64,000 nucleotides of DNA. Origin: Pseudomonadales bacterium (GTDB taxonomy: Bacteria; Pseudomonadota; Gammaproteobacteria; Pseudomonadales; Azotimanducaceae). Position 1 is the stretch's first letter, and the number at the start of each line of letters is the position of its first letter. The stretch is from positions 479,957 through 543,956 of the forward strand of contig JANQJA010000008.1 of the NCBI GenBank assembly GCA_028281885.1, in the 5' to 3' direction. A program made the position numbers and the translations under genes. This document shows, one piece after another, positions 8,834-18,242 of the stretch. The notes under the pieces were generated by a model. That model was not told where the DNA came from. It searched no databases and saw only the letters and a list, made by a program, of their open reading frames with translations.

Positions 8834-10447
8834 TTACAGGGGATTACCGTGCTCATCCACCGGCCTTAGTTGTAGAAGATCCGGATCAGGATCGGTTTCG
8901 TCCGGCACCCAGGGTCTGACACAATCCGGGTCAGCGACACATGAATCTGTCAGGTGTTCAAGAAAAGCAACCAGGTACCCGATGCGCTCATCTTGCATTT
9001 CGTTCACAGGCAGGGCTGATGCGCCGGCGTCGCGAAGCAGTTGTAGCTGATCGAGTGCGAGCGATGTATTAGTTTCCAACTGGTCTGTCTGGACGCCAGG
9101 TTCCAGCTGATTCAGATCGAAGTTCTCAACGGAGGTCCATGGATCGAGATGGTGTCGAATGACATCTTCCAGTGATGCATAAGCACCGGCGTGACCGAAC
9201 GGGGAAGTCACTGCGACATTGAGTAGGGTAGGCGTTCGGAACGCATAACGGTCTTCTGAGAGCCCGGTTTCCCTGAATCGACCAAAATCGTCATTCGTCG
9301 TTGAGCCGTTATCGTCGTCCTTACCTCGACCGATCTGTGGCATGGCCAGCACATGGAATGATTCGTCGGTCATGAAATCGCCGCTATGGCATCCGTCGCA
9401 GCCGGCTTCTCCATAGAAGATCAGCGCGCCCAGCTTGGCGTCTCCACTCATCGCATCGTCGTTGCCTTCGATGTAGCGGCGAAAAGGAGTATCGGTGAAT
9501 GTCTGCGACTCCATGTAGGCAGCAATTGCGATCGCAATGTTGTCGTAGGTAATCAGCTCTTCAGCTGTCGCATCTGGCTGATCGAAACCGATGCGAAATT
9601 GGGTGAGCCAGTCATTGGCGGGTAGTTCGTTGACGGCCCCCTGAAATCTCGCTTCCAGATGCGACCTGACAGAATCGTTAGGTTGCCCTTGTTCGAATTC
9701 GAACCCTCGCATCTCTACCTCGGGGGTTACGGGGAAGCGAACGAGTGCGGCTGTGAGGCTGGGGCCGGCGTTCAGGTCGGCTGTTCCAAGTGGTACATCG
9801 GGTGTACGGATATCAGGTGAACCTTCCGCAACAGTCTCCAGGCGACCGTCATGGAACAACCGTTGTTGCCAGAGACTTATGTTGAATATGGTAGGAGAAT
9901 TTCGGGGCATGGTGGGCCCGCCATCGAAGCCAGTTGCGCCGGGGCGATGGCGTCGACCGGGCCCCAGCATGTCGGGGACTTCTGCCGCGACTCCCACGGG
10001 CAGGGTCTTGCCGTCGCTGCCACCGAAAGCCGGGTGGTGGCAGGAACCGCAGGCGGTGTCCATGTCTCCCGAGAGCCCCTGGCTGAAGAACAGCAACATG
10101 CCGAGTTGCGGCAGCGGTTCATCGACATGCGGGAACTCCCTTTCGCCGGCAGGATTCCCTGTAATTCCCTGTTCCAGAACGAGCGATCGGAGCGCCGTGT
10201 TTACGGCGGGAGCGTCACTGTTGGCACAGTCTACCCGCGCGCTGTTGATCTCTGATGATTGAAGCTGACCATCGCGATTGGTATCCGGGCCTGACTCGAC
10301 TCGAACGCCGCCGAAATCGCAGTTCTCTCCCAGCACGGGGAGTGATGTCTCAATACTGAGCTCAGGGACAGGTTCGCTGGAATTGTCATCGTCACTAAAA
10401 CATCCCGTTAGCAGTGGGAGTAGCAGCCAGGCCAGTCTGTTGGGCAT
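8834..10447 (-). CDS. Di-heme cytochrome c peroxidase/MauG-like lipoprotein
   Basis: 537 residues. The lipoprotein signal ends LLTGC (Cys16). Residues ~38-75 form a small module with GG-x4-G-x-D-x-N-x-D-G-x-L-x3-E followed by Cys, resembling the DUF7151/EF-hand-like module also found in the lipoprotein at 13700-16189. The rest is a bacterial cytochrome c peroxidase/MauG domain with two heme c sites, CGSCH (133-137) and CDGCH (350-354). The family reduces peroxide or oxidises protein and small substrates through two c-type hemes in the periplasm. It is monocistronic. The MauG/MbnH-type and peroxidase-type functions cannot be distinguished here. Confidence 0.88.
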   Translation of the reverse strand: MPNRLAWLLLPLLTGCFSDDDNSSEPVPELSIETSLPVLGENCDFGGVRVESGPDTNRDGQLQSSEINSARVDCANSDAPAVNTALRSLVLEQGITGNPAGEREFPHVDEPLPQLGMLLFFSQGLSGDMDTACGSCHHPAFGGSDGKTLPVGVAAEVPDMLGPGRRHRPGATGFDGGPTMPRNSPTIFNISLWQQRLFHDGRLETVAEGSPDIRTPDVPLGTADLNAGPSLTAALVRFPVTPEVEMRGFEFEQGQPNDSVRSHLEARFQGAVNELPANDWLTQFRIGFDQPDATAEELITYDNIAIAIAAYMESQTFTDTPFRRYIEGNDDAMSGDAKLGALIFYGEAGCDGCHSGDFMTDESFHVLAMPQIGRGKDDDNGSTTNDDFGRFRETGLSEDRYAFRTPTLLNVAVTSPFGHAGAYASLEDVIRHHLDPWTSVENFDLNQLEPGVQTDQLETNTSLALDQLQLLRDAGASALPVNEMQDERIGYLVAFLEHLTDSCVADPDCVRPWVPDETDPDPDLLQLRPVDEHGNPL

Positions 10448-10640
10448 CGGTAAAAGAGTCTTGCTATTGAAACCATAAGTGTAATGGGGATCGGTTCAGG
10501 AAAGTAGGGCAGGGCTGTCATAGGTGGCTGGCTCGGCGCGATATTGATCTGATTACCTGATTAATCGAGTTGGACCTGCGATGAGTCTGATCGTACTATT
10601 ACCGGCCCGTCAACGCAGGTATCCAGCGAGTCAACGGCCC

Positions 10641-11480
10641 ATGAAGTATGTCATCACGCTATCCTGTCCTGACCGGCTTGGCCTGGTTCGAGCCGTATCC
10701 GCCTGGCTGTTCGATCAGGATTGCAACATTCTGGAAAGTGACCAGCTGCGGGAAGAGAGCACGGTCAGGTTCTTTATGCGGGTTCAGTTTGAAGGAGATG
10801 TGTCACTGGATCGCCTGGTTAAGACCTTTGCGCCGGTCGCGGGTGAGTTCGACATGACTTTTGAGATCTGGCCGCTGAACAAGAAGGTAAAGGTGTTGGT
10901 GATGGTGTCGAGGCTGGACCATTGCCTGGTTGACCTGCTCTACCGCGCCCGGACGGGTGAGTTGCCCGTTGAGATCAATCTCATTGTATCGAATCACCAG
11001 AAGGCGGAGCGGCTGGCGCAGTCGGAAAGCATCGATTTCCTGCATTTGCCGATCACGCCCGAGACAAAACAGGCACAGGAAGCGAAGCTGCTGCAGGAGA
11101 TCGAGCGTCGCAACATCGACCTGGTGGTGCTGGCGCGCTATATGCAGATTTTGACGCCCGAGCTGTGTCGCGGCCTGGAGGGTCGGATCATCAATATTCA
11201 TCATTCCTTCCTGCCAGGCTTCAAAGGGGCACGTCCCTATCACCAGGCGTTTGATCGTGGCGTCAAGCTGATTGGCGCAACCGCTCACTACGTCACCGAA
11301 GAGCTGGATGAAGGTCCGATCATTGAGCAGAGTGTCGAGCGGGTGGATCATGGCCATGATCCGGCTGACCTTGCCGAGGTGGGGCGAGACATCGAGCGGG
11401 TCGTGTTGTCCAAGGCGGTCAGGTTTCATGCGGAGCATCGCGTGCTGTTGAATGGCAAGCGGACGGTGGTCTTTACCTAA
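10641..11480 (+). CDS. purU: Formyltetrahydrofolate deformylase
   Basis: 280-residue PurU: an N-terminal ACT domain (YVITLSCPDRLGLVRAVSAWL, residues 3-23) followed by a formyltransferase-fold catalytic domain. Catalytic residues are seen in NIHHSFLPGFKGARPY (Asn and His of the active site) and in DEGPII (Asp). The enzyme hydrolyses 10-formyl-THF to formate and THF, balancing the one-carbon pool and supplying formate to PurT. I chose the ATG at 10641 because the ACT domain begins immediately after it. An upstream ATG at 10581 adds 20 non-conserved residues. The two downstream hydratase genes follow on the same strand after a 65-base gap. Confidence 0.93.
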   Translation: MKYVITLSCPDRLGLVRAVSAWLFDQDCNILESDQLREESTVRFFMRVQFEGDVSLDRLVKTFAPVAGEFDMTFEIWPLNKKVKVLVMVSRLDHCLVDLLYRARTGELPVEINLIVSNHQKAERLAQSESIDFLHLPITPETKQAQEAKLLQEIERRNIDLVVLARYMQILTPELCRGLEGRIINIHHSFLPGFKGARPYHQAFDRGVKLIGATAHYVTEELDEGPIIEQSVERVDHGHDPADLAEVGRDIERVVLSKAVRFHAEHRVLLNGKRTVVFT

Positions 11481-11545
11481 GTCATTGACAATGGCCGAGC
11501 CATGCTAACATTGGTCCGGTCTTCAGGGTTTGTCGTGATAAGAAA

Positions 11546-12118
11546 ATGGCAAGCGAAAACACCTTCAGGGAATCCATCGCACCTTTACTGAATCGGTGGG
11601 GACCCTATCGTCTCACCCGCGATGAGATCACGGAAACCGCGATCCGTTACTACTGTGAGGTGACGGAGGACGCCAATCCCGTTTACTGGGATGCGGACTT
11701 CGCGAGACGCTCGCGCTTCGGCCGCATCATCGCGCCGCCACAGATGCTGTTCACGCTCACGCGGCAGCCCTGGTGGTCCCCTGAATATGTGAACCATAAG
11801 ACCGCATCTGATGCGGCGGCACTTAATCCTGCTGACGTTGCTGTATCGACTCCTTCTGTTTTGTCGGTTTGCGAGGACTACGGATACGCCACCAGCACAG
11901 TGGCAGGTCAGGAAGTGGAGTACCTGGAGCCTTATGGGCCTGGCGATGGTCGTATCAAGATTCGCGGGAAGACGATTGATGTGTCCGACGAGAAGATCGT
12001 CCGGGTCGGACGAGGTGTGTTCCTGACCAGTATCTCGGAATACAGGACCGAGGTGGATGATCGGCTGATTGGCCGTTCAACGCTGGTTCTGCTTCGCTAC
12101 AAGGCAGATGAGGGATAG
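11546..12118 (+). CDS. MaoC/FAS1-like hydratase domain protein, N-terminal-type subunit
   Basis: 190-residue hot-dog-fold protein like the N-terminal dehydratase domain (MaoC_dehydrat_N). The opening GPYRLTRDEITETAIRYYCEVTEDANPVYWD and RFGRIIAPPQMLF are typical. These proteins hydrate enoyl-thioesters, often as a heteromer with a second hot-dog subunit, as in mycobacterial HadAB or the steroid-side-chain hydratase ChsH1/ChsH2. The second gene follows 4 bases after this stop, supporting a two-subunit enzyme. It is cytosolic. The catabolic genes nearby point to acyl-CoA hydration in degradation, but the substrate is inferred only by context. Confidence 0.8.
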   Translation: MASENTFRESIAPLLNRWGPYRLTRDEITETAIRYYCEVTEDANPVYWDADFARRSRFGRIIAPPQMLFTLTRQPWWSPEYVNHKTASDAAALNPADVAVSTPSVLSVCEDYGYATSTVAGQEVEYLEPYGPGDGRIKIRGKTIDVSDEKIVRVGRGVFLTSISEYRTEVDDRLIGRSTLVLLRYKADEG

Positions 12119-12122
12119 CGCC

Positions 12123-12554
12123 GTGTCGACACACGAGCAAAAATCGTGGCATGACATCGACGAGCTGGAAGATATAGGGAGCCTGACGTTTCCCATCACG
12201 ATGCGGGCGTTGATGATCGATGTTGCCGGAACCCGCGATCTTTATCCGATTCACCATGATCGAGATTTTGCGAAACGGAACGGAGCTCGTGATATCTTTG
12301 TAAATACGATGTTCTACGAAGGACTGTTTGGTCGTATAGCGACGGATTGGGCGGGTCCTGAATCTTTTCTGAGAAAACTGAGCTTTCGCATGCAGGGACC
12401 CAACTGTCTGGGGGATACGATCGTGTCGCGAGGCTGGGTGACAAAAAAATATCGGCAGGACGACAGGAAGCTCGTCGATCTGGAAATTCATCTCGATAAT
12501 GAAATTGAGAAGGATGCGACGGTGGCGAGTCTGACGATTGAACTGGCCATGTAG
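12123..12554 (+). CDS. MaoC-like hydratase subunit, second hot-dog protein
   Basis: 143-residue hot-dog-fold protein. It carries the MaoC-type segment DLYPIHHDRDFAKRNGARDIFVNTMFYEGLFGRIATDW, with Asp-x4-His-like catalytic spacing in the hydratase motif (YPIHHDRDFA). The GTG at 12123 is preferred: it follows the previous stop directly and has an AGGG sequence about 10 bases upstream. An ATG at 12108 overlapping the upstream gene is possible. Paired with the preceding gene it forms a probable two-component enoyl-CoA hydratase in which this subunit carries the catalytic His and Asp. Confidence 0.78.
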   Translation: MSTHEQKSWHDIDELEDIGSLTFPITMRALMIDVAGTRDLYPIHHDRDFAKRNGARDIFVNTMFYEGLFGRIATDWAGPESFLRKLSFRMQGPNCLGDTIVSRGWVTKKYRQDDRKLVDLEIHLDNEIEKDATVASLTIELAM

Positions 12555-12602
12555 GGTCAGTCCAGATTATCAAGATTCATAGCCTGATCCGGGAGACAGA
12601 TA

Positions 12603-13667
12603 ATGCCAAAGTTCGTTGCAGTATTTGCAGTGTTGTTGGCGAGCTTCAGCTGGCCGGTTTATTCGAAAGACAGGGTCGTTGAGTCGGATGCTCATCGGTT
12701 TCAGGAAGTTGCGCCGGACGTGTGGCTGGCAACTGGTACAGGCTCGGTACATACACAGTCCAATTCAATGGTGGTGGTCGGTGCAAACGACACGGTGGTG
12801 GTTGACTCTCATGTCACACCCACGGCAGCCCGGGCGCTGATAGCCTCAATTCGGCTGCTGACGGACAAGCCGGTGCGCTACCTTGTGAATACCCACTATC
12901 ACTTCGACCATGCCCATGGTAACCAGGCGTTTCCTTCCGACGTGGAGATCATTGGTCATGAATACACACGGGCAAAACTGAATCTTGAGATCGGCAACGT
13001 GCTGCAGGAACGGACATTCCGTGGCTTTACCGACAGGGTACCGGGCGTGGTCGCCAGGCTGGAGCGACGGGCCGAATCAGCGACCGATCCGGTGGAAAAA
13101 GCGGAACTGCTGGAACGTGCGCGGGTGCAGCGAGACTATATGAATGCGATCCCCGAAATTCGTCCCACACCACCGAATATTACCCTCGATCGGAAACTGA
13201 CGATTTACCAGGATCTGGATGAGGGGACGCGGGAAATTCAACTCTGGCACTTTGGGCGTGCTCACACCGGTGGCGATGTTGTTATCTTTCTACCTGAGGA
13301 GAGGATCGTCTATACCGGCGATGTGATGCTGCCGAGACTGGCTTACATGGGTGATGCTTTCGTGGAGGACTGGCCGGCGACGCTGGATGGTTTGATGAAT
13401 CTCGACTTTGATGTCTGGGTGCCTGGCCATGGCGATTTCCAGCGGGGCAAATCGATGATTCCGCACTTCCAGGCTTACCTTCGTGACATCTTGTCCAGGA
13501 CCATTGAGTTGCATCGTAAAGGACTGAGCTGGGAGGAAGCAGCGAAACAGATCGACATGACCGATCACGCGAAAAACTTCCCAAGACATATTAAAGGCCT
13601 CGGTGCAGACCCGCGCGCGATACGCCGGATCTATGAGCGGCTCGACGCTGGTGAGCTTTCAGAATAA
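12603..13667 (+). CDS. Exported metallo-beta-lactamase-fold hydrolase
   Basis: 354 residues with a Sec signal peptide (residues 1-21, ending WPVYS). The metallo-beta-lactamase metal motif is NTHYHFDHAHGN (HxHxDH, about residues 97-108), with later ligands in HTGGDVVIF, YTGDVMLP and PGHGDF. The subgroup resembles the periplasmic quinoprotein-relay/SoxH-like and cyclase-like MBL proteins rather than true beta-lactamases. It probably binds two zinc or iron ions. The distance to the preceding hydratase gene is 48 bases, so co-transcription is possible, and a strong bidirectional terminator follows. The substrate is unknown. Confidence 0.85.
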   Translation: MPKFVAVFAVLLASFSWPVYSKDRVVESDAHRFQEVAPDVWLATGTGSVHTQSNSMVVVGANDTVVVDSHVTPTAARALIASIRLLTDKPVRYLVNTHYHFDHAHGNQAFPSDVEIIGHEYTRAKLNLEIGNVLQERTFRGFTDRVPGVVARLERRAESATDPVEKAELLERARVQRDYMNAIPEIRPTPPNITLDRKLTIYQDLDEGTREIQLWHFGRAHTGGDVVIFLPEERIVYTGDVMLPRLAYMGDAFVEDWPATLDGLMNLDFDVWVPGHGDFQRGKSMIPHFQAYLRDILSRTIELHRKGLSWEEAAKQIDMTDHAKNFPRHIKGLGADPRAIRRIYERLDAGELSE

Positions 13668-13693
13668 AAAGGCCGGCGATGCCGGCCCTTTTT
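13666..13693. terminator. Bidirectional rho-independent terminator
   Basis: A 7-bp GC-only stem (GGCCGGC/GCCGGCC) with a 3-base loop is flanked by AAAAA on the left and TTTTT on the right, between the convergent MBL and phytase-esterase-like genes. It overlaps the MBL stop codon. The A and T runs make it functional in both directions. Confidence 0.9.
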
Positions 13694-13699
13694 GCGTCG

Positions 13700-16189
13700 T
13701 TAGAGGATGTCACCCAGATTCATCAGCTGTGTCTCACCGCTGTTGTCATCGACGCCGTCATTGTCGTTAACGATCCAGACATTTCCAGAGAGTGTGACAG
13801 CCGAGCCTTCGATCTTCTCGGCAATCGGTCCGCCGGGCGTTGCGAGATTGTCCATCAGGTCGTCCACCAGTGTCTTGGTGACAACATCGCCGTTGTTGAG
13901 GCCGGTGACGTCGATTCGATACAGACGTTTGACGCGGGCGTCTGGTCCGCCCTGGTTGTCACGTTCCAGAACGAGGAACTCGCCGCCACCGAGAGATGTG
14001 ATATCTGACAGACCAACCCAGCCGCCTGCTGGTGATTCTGGCGCATCGAGTTTGTAAAAAAGGAAGCTCCAGCTCTCGCTGGCCACATCGTAGACGCCGA
14101 TGCGCACATTGTCTTCACCACCCCAAGGTCGCTGGAAGGTGACATAGGCGGCGCCGTCGTATTCCGCGATGCCTTCAAAGCCAAAGCGGAACTGGATGGC
14201 GTTCATTTCGGCGGGAAGCGTGATGACATCTTCGATCACGCCGCTGGCATCCGTCTTGAAGATGAAGTTCAGACTGTTGATCGGACGTCCTGCATCGCCA
14301 ATGGTGCCTGAACCTTCGGAGGCTATCCAGAATCCGCCATCGCTGGCTTTGGCAATGCCTTCAGGGTCAATGTTAACTGAGCCGTCATCGTTGATCAGCG
14401 CATCAAGATCTGCTTCATCAAATACCTCGATCCGGGTCGGGTCGTCATCAACTACGCCGGGATCAGCCAGGTCGACGGCATCGATGGCAGCGAAAACACC
14501 ATTGTTATCGAGGACTCTGGTTGCGCTTCGTAACATCGATGGTTTCTGCGTGATATCAATTTCGAAGATTCTGTTCTGCTGATAGAAGCTGTCTTCGACA
14601 GCGTACAGAATGCCGTCAACCAGCGTATCCGCCGCCAGTCCTGAAAGTGCGCCCCAAGCGATGGGAGCGTCGATGTCTGATTTCAGGGTGGGGTACTGGG
14701 GCTCCTGTACATCCAGCTTGTAGATGTTGAGGCCGCCGCGGAACTTGTCGCCGCGATCGTCTTCTTCGCTTGAGACGACGAGGAGATTGCGTGAAGGGAT
14801 CCCCAGGGACCCTTCAGGTCCGAGCGCGGTTGGCAGCACTTGCGTCAAGGTCGGATTTGCCGCGTCGTTGACGTTGAAGACAAAGACCAGACTGGATCGT
14901 TCTGAGTTAACAAACAAGTAACGATCATTGCCATAGGTGCCTACTTCAATGTTCTCCGGCTCGTTACCCTTGTTGCCGGAGCGGTCGTCGGGGTAGTGGC
15001 CCAGAGCAACAGCAACGTGATCGAGCAGGTTGCCCGAGGTGTAGACGATATCGCCGTCGGTGTTGTAGATCGTAAAACCGCGGGTACCGCCGTTCAGGTC
15101 GCCTTCGTCCGCTGTTGCGAACAGCTGGTCTGTAATCCACGAAACGCCGTCAGCTTCCCGCGGAATGCTGCCTGTTGATTCCGTCAGCGAGATCAGCGCC
15201 GGGTCTTCTTCGGTGACGTCGATGTTGGTGATGTTCGCACTGCCAGCGGAGAAATCGTTAGTGACGGTAGCGCTGGCCAGGTCGATCAGCGCCAGGTGAT
15301 TGTTCTCCTGCATCGTGACGACAGCCACGTTCTCGGAGTTGATGTCGATGTATTCTGGTTCCGGATCGGTCGGGAACAGATCGGGCACGCCGGTCAGGCT
15401 GACATTGGTTGTTGTCCATGCGTCAGGTGCGCCGGTCATGTCGATAACAACGACAAAGCCGGCGGGAAGCTGGGGAGGTTCGCCGTCGCCAAGATCTTCA
15501 TCGCGTTCATTCTCAATGGCTACCGCTGCATAACGACCGTCCGGGCTGACAGCGAGGGAGTCGGGCTGGCCGCCCAGGTCAATGGACTGAACGATTGTCT
15601 GTGTCGCGACGTCCACAACTTCTAGTGAGCCAGAGGTCGTGATGAAGTCGGTCGACGTGTTTGCGCCGGCAAGGACGTACCGACCGGCAGTGGCGACTGA
15701 AGTCGGTTCACCGGGAAGCGCCAGCAGACCTAAGGCGACAGGGTTCTCGGGATCAGCGATGTCGACAAAGCCTAGCTGATTGCCCGGACTATCCGTGTAG
15801 ATGATCGTCAGGCCATCCTCACTGACAGTGGAGATCTCTGCGACGGTTTCGGTGTCGTCATCGCAGGCTGCGTCAAATTGCTTGCAGACAGGGAATGTGG
15901 CGATTCGGTTGAAGTTGCGCTCGTTGTTGGGCTGGCAGATATAGGATGTCTCATCAACTTCATCGCTGCTGAGCATGCCATCGCCGTTGTCGTCGATGCC
16001 AGAGTTCACCTGAACACCGCCAGAAGGACAGTTGGCGTTGCCTGCGGCAAGATCTGTCTGTCGAACCAGGCTGCTGAGCCCGGTGGCTCCTGTTGCGCCC
16101 GGTGATCCGGTGGAACCTGTGTCGCCGTCCTCGCATGCTGCGAGCAATAACGTTGTTATCAGTAATAGGATTGCTCTCGTTAAGTTCAC
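13700..16189 (-). CDS. Large phytase-esterase-like beta-propeller lipoprotein
   Basis: 829 residues. The lipoprotein signal LLLAAC has its Cys at 19. A short collagen-like Gly-x-y run (GSTGSPGATGATG) follows, then the same acidic DUF7151-like module (GGVQVNSGIDDNGDGMLSSDE ... C) that begins the di-heme peroxidase at 8834-10447. Residues ~100-500 are a beta-propeller of repeated dissociation-type strands (SLAVSPDGRYAAVAIEN and similar). The C-terminal third matches the esterase-like-activity-of-phytase domain, including EGIAKASDGGFWIASEGSG. The family includes predicted extracellular phosphatase/esterases. The ALP-like activity is inferred only. Expected location: outer surface or periplasm, anchored by lipid. 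Confidence 0.75.
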   Translation of the reverse strand: MNLTRAILLLITTLLLAACEDGDTGSTGSPGATGATGLSSLVRQTDLAAGNANCPSGGVQVNSGIDDNGDGMLSSDEVDETSYICQPNNERNFNRIATFPVCKQFDAACDDDTETVAEISTVSEDGLTIIYTDSPGNQLGFVDIADPENPVALGLLALPGEPTSVATAGRYVLAGANTSTDFITTSGSLEVVDVATQTIVQSIDLGGQPDSLAVSPDGRYAAVAIENERDEDLGDGEPPQLPAGFVVVIDMTGAPDAWTTTNVSLTGVPDLFPTDPEPEYIDINSENVAVVTMQENNHLALIDLASATVTNDFSAGSANITNIDVTEEDPALISLTESTGSIPREADGVSWITDQLFATADEGDLNGGTRGFTIYNTDGDIVYTSGNLLDHVAVALGHYPDDRSGNKGNEPENIEVGTYGNDRYLFVNSERSSLVFVFNVNDAANPTLTQVLPTALGPEGSLGIPSRNLLVVSSEEDDRGDKFRGGLNIYKLDVQEPQYPTLKSDIDAPIAWGALSGLAADTLVDGILYAVEDSFYQQNRIFEIDITQKPSMLRSATRVLDNNGVFAAIDAVDLADPGVVDDDPTRIEVFDEADLDALINDDGSVNIDPEGIAKASDGGFWIASEGSGTIGDAGRPINSLNFIFKTDASGVIEDVITLPAEMNAIQFRFGFEGIAEYDGAAYVTFQRPWGGEDNVRIGVYDVASESWSFLFYKLDAPESPAGGWVGLSDITSLGGGEFLVLERDNQGGPDARVKRLYRIDVTGLNNGDVVTKTLVDDLMDNLATPGGPIAEKIEGSAVTLSGNVWIVNDNDGVDDNSGETQLMNLGDIL

Positions 16190-16381
16190 TCTGAATCCTC
16201 GATTGGTTGAAGGTCTGAGGAAACTACAAGAGCGCTTTTAAGGCTGAATTAACATTGTGAAGGCAATGTGGTGCGTAGTTTATATTTTGTCTGTGGATGA
16301 ATATCTTTATGTTCCATTGCGAGACGCAATCGGTTACATCGATACTCGTTGCATGAATAGATCAGACATTGGGGATAGGAT

Positions 16382-17110
16382 TTGGCCAACAAGAAGAAAG
16401 TACTGATTACCGGTGCGGCGGGCCGTATCGGCAAGGTTTTAAACGAAGGGTTGAAAGATCGCTACGAGATTCGGGTGCTCTACAACCGTACGGTGCTGGA
16501 CTCACAGTACGGTGAGGAAGTCATGACCGGAAGTATCACTGACCTCGAACGAATGATGGAGGTTGTTGACGGCTGTGATGCGGTGATTCACATGGCGGGA
16601 AATCCGTCGATGAAGGCGGCGTTTATGGATCTGCACGACGTGAACAGCCTGGGCACCTACTGTGTATTTGAAGCCTGTGCAAGGCAGGGGGTGCCGCGTG
16701 TTGTTTTTGCCAGTACTAATCGTGTGACTGGCATGTACGAGCGTGACGGCACCTTTACGACCCCGAACATGCCGGTACGACCAGACAGCTTTTATGGTGC
16801 CTCGAAAGCCCATGGGGAGGCGCTGGCAAGATACTATGCGGATAATACCGATCTTGCCGTGCTCTGCCTCAGGATCGGTACATTCCAGCCAGCGGCGAAC
16901 CTGAAGAAGCGTGAGACGGATCGCATCCTGTCCACCTGGGTCAGCGCGGCCGATGTCCTGCAGATCTGCTGGCGTGCGGTGGAGGCGAAACAGGTCAAGT
17001 TCGGCATCTACTACGCCGTGTCGGCCAACAAGCGAGCCTACTGGGATATCAGTAACGCGCGTGATGAGCTTGGCTACGATCCGGTCGATAATGCAGAGGA
17101 TCATGCGTGA
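16382..17110 (+). CDS. NAD(P)-dependent epimerase/dehydratase (extended SDR)
   Basis: 242-residue Rossmann enzyme. The cofactor motif TGAAGRIGK lies at residues ~10-18 and the catalytic Tyr-Lys is in SFYGASKAHGE. It resembles uronate dehydrogenases and short extended-SDR NAD-dependent epimerases, which are around 240-270 residues long. The start is TTG at 16382, preceded by GGGGATAGG. No in-frame ATG lies closer to the conserved strand KKVLITGAAG. It is monocistronic: the next gene is convergent. The likely substrate is a sugar or sugar acid, but this is not determined. Confidence 0.85.
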   Translation: MANKKKVLITGAAGRIGKVLNEGLKDRYEIRVLYNRTVLDSQYGEEVMTGSITDLERMMEVVDGCDAVIHMAGNPSMKAAFMDLHDVNSLGTYCVFEACARQGVPRVVFASTNRVTGMYERDGTFTTPNMPVRPDSFYGASKAHGEALARYYADNTDLAVLCLRIGTFQPAANLKKRETDRILSTWVSAADVLQICWRAVEAKQVKFGIYYAVSANKRAYWDISNARDELGYDPVDNAEDHA

Positions 17111-17136
17111 CCGGCTGTTAACGGTCGACGCCCGGG

Positions 17137-18084
17137 CTATTTTGCCTGATTAATCTGATAGCCCAGTCGCGGGAAGTGGACGATGACCTCGCCCGCATCA
17201 TGGTCAGTTCGTATGAGCGCGAGTTCCTCGGTGGATGCGGTGACAAGTCGGCCTCGGGTTGGCTGACGCCCGTAATCGATGGGCATGATGTTCACGTCGG
17301 AGGATGGGTCGATACCGTGTAGCAGGCTGGACTCGATGGGCCCCGGTGCCGCTGGCTCACTCGTTTTGGCGATCTCTATTGCTTCTTCTCCGGAGATGTC
17401 TGCCACCTCAATATCATTGCCAATATCCTTCATTCGGTCATACCACGCACAGACTTCATGGAATGGATCCAGGGTGTCGCGAATCAGCTCGTTGTTGTGA
17501 ACCAGCCAGAGGCAATGGTAGGTGGAAAAATCGGCAATGGTGGGTTCGTTGCCCAGCAGGAAGGGTGTTGCTGGCAGGGAACCCAGCTGCTTTTCAAGAT
17601 GACCCAGGTGCTGCAGAAAGTGAGGATGGGCGGTTTCGAAACTGAGGCCCAGCTGGTTCGAGTTGCGTGAGAGTTCGGCGCGATCCTGGGCAAACGCCTT
17701 TGCCTGTTCGGGGTCGCTGAGCCAGGTGATGCCGGCTCTTCCCCGGGGCTGGAAGGCGACTCGAACAGTGGCCTGAAAAAAGAAGGTATCAGTCCAGTGA
17801 GCGAGCGCGGTTGCGGTCGCTGCGATATGCCGGGGGAATATCGGTGGTTCCGGATGGATATCGTCGAGCAGTCGGGCGATCAGAGCCGAATCGCAGTATA
17901 TGTCTGCACCGATCTGTAGTACGGGCGTGCGCCGATAGCCGCCGGTCAGCGCAAGCAACATCGGCTTGGGCATGATGATGGGAATGGTGACGCGACGATA
18001 GTTGATGCCTTTGTAGCGCATGATGGCGCGGATCTTTTCCGCGAACATGGACTCAGGGTATTCGTGCAGGATCAGGTCACTCAT
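17137..18084 (-). CDS. Glutathione S-transferase family protein
   Basis: 315 residues. The N-terminal thioredoxin domain (LILHEYPESMFAEKIRAIMRYKGINYRRV) is followed by the GSH-binding TPVLQIGADIYCDSALIARLL, with cis-Pro TPVL and an acidic-Ser pair DS. A helical C-terminal domain contains LLGNEPTIADFSTYHCLWLV. The C-terminal ~80 residues extend beyond a usual GST and contain HGIDPSSDVNIMPIDYGRQPTRG, a segment seen in a long subfamily of uncharacterised bacterial GSTs. The ATG at 18084 is preferred over the GTG at 18102. Probably detoxification or substrate thiolation; the partner is unknown. Confidence 0.85.
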   Translation of the reverse strand: MSDLILHEYPESMFAEKIRAIMRYKGINYRRVTIPIIMPKPMLLALTGGYRRTPVLQIGADIYCDSALIARLLDDIHPEPPIFPRHIAATATALAHWTDTFFFQATVRVAFQPRGRAGITWLSDPEQAKAFAQDRAELSRNSNQLGLSFETAHPHFLQHLGHLEKQLGSLPATPFLLGNEPTIADFSTYHCLWLVHNNELIRDTLDPFHEVCAWYDRMKDIGNDIEVADISGEEAIEIAKTSEPAAPGPIESSLLHGIDPSSDVNIMPIDYGRQPTRGRLVTASTEELALIRTDHDAGEVIVHFPRLGYQINQAK

Positions 18085-18242
18085 TTGTTGCTGTTTTTTC
18101 ACATCAGGCGTTCGACGCCATCATAGCAAGCCACCTTGTCGGGCGCGTAGTTGCTTTCGAGGTGTAGTTGGCTGCGAGGTATAGTTGCCTTCGAGGCGCA
18201 GCTTGCCTATCTTGGCGTTCTCTTCTCGACAGGTTCTGCGTT

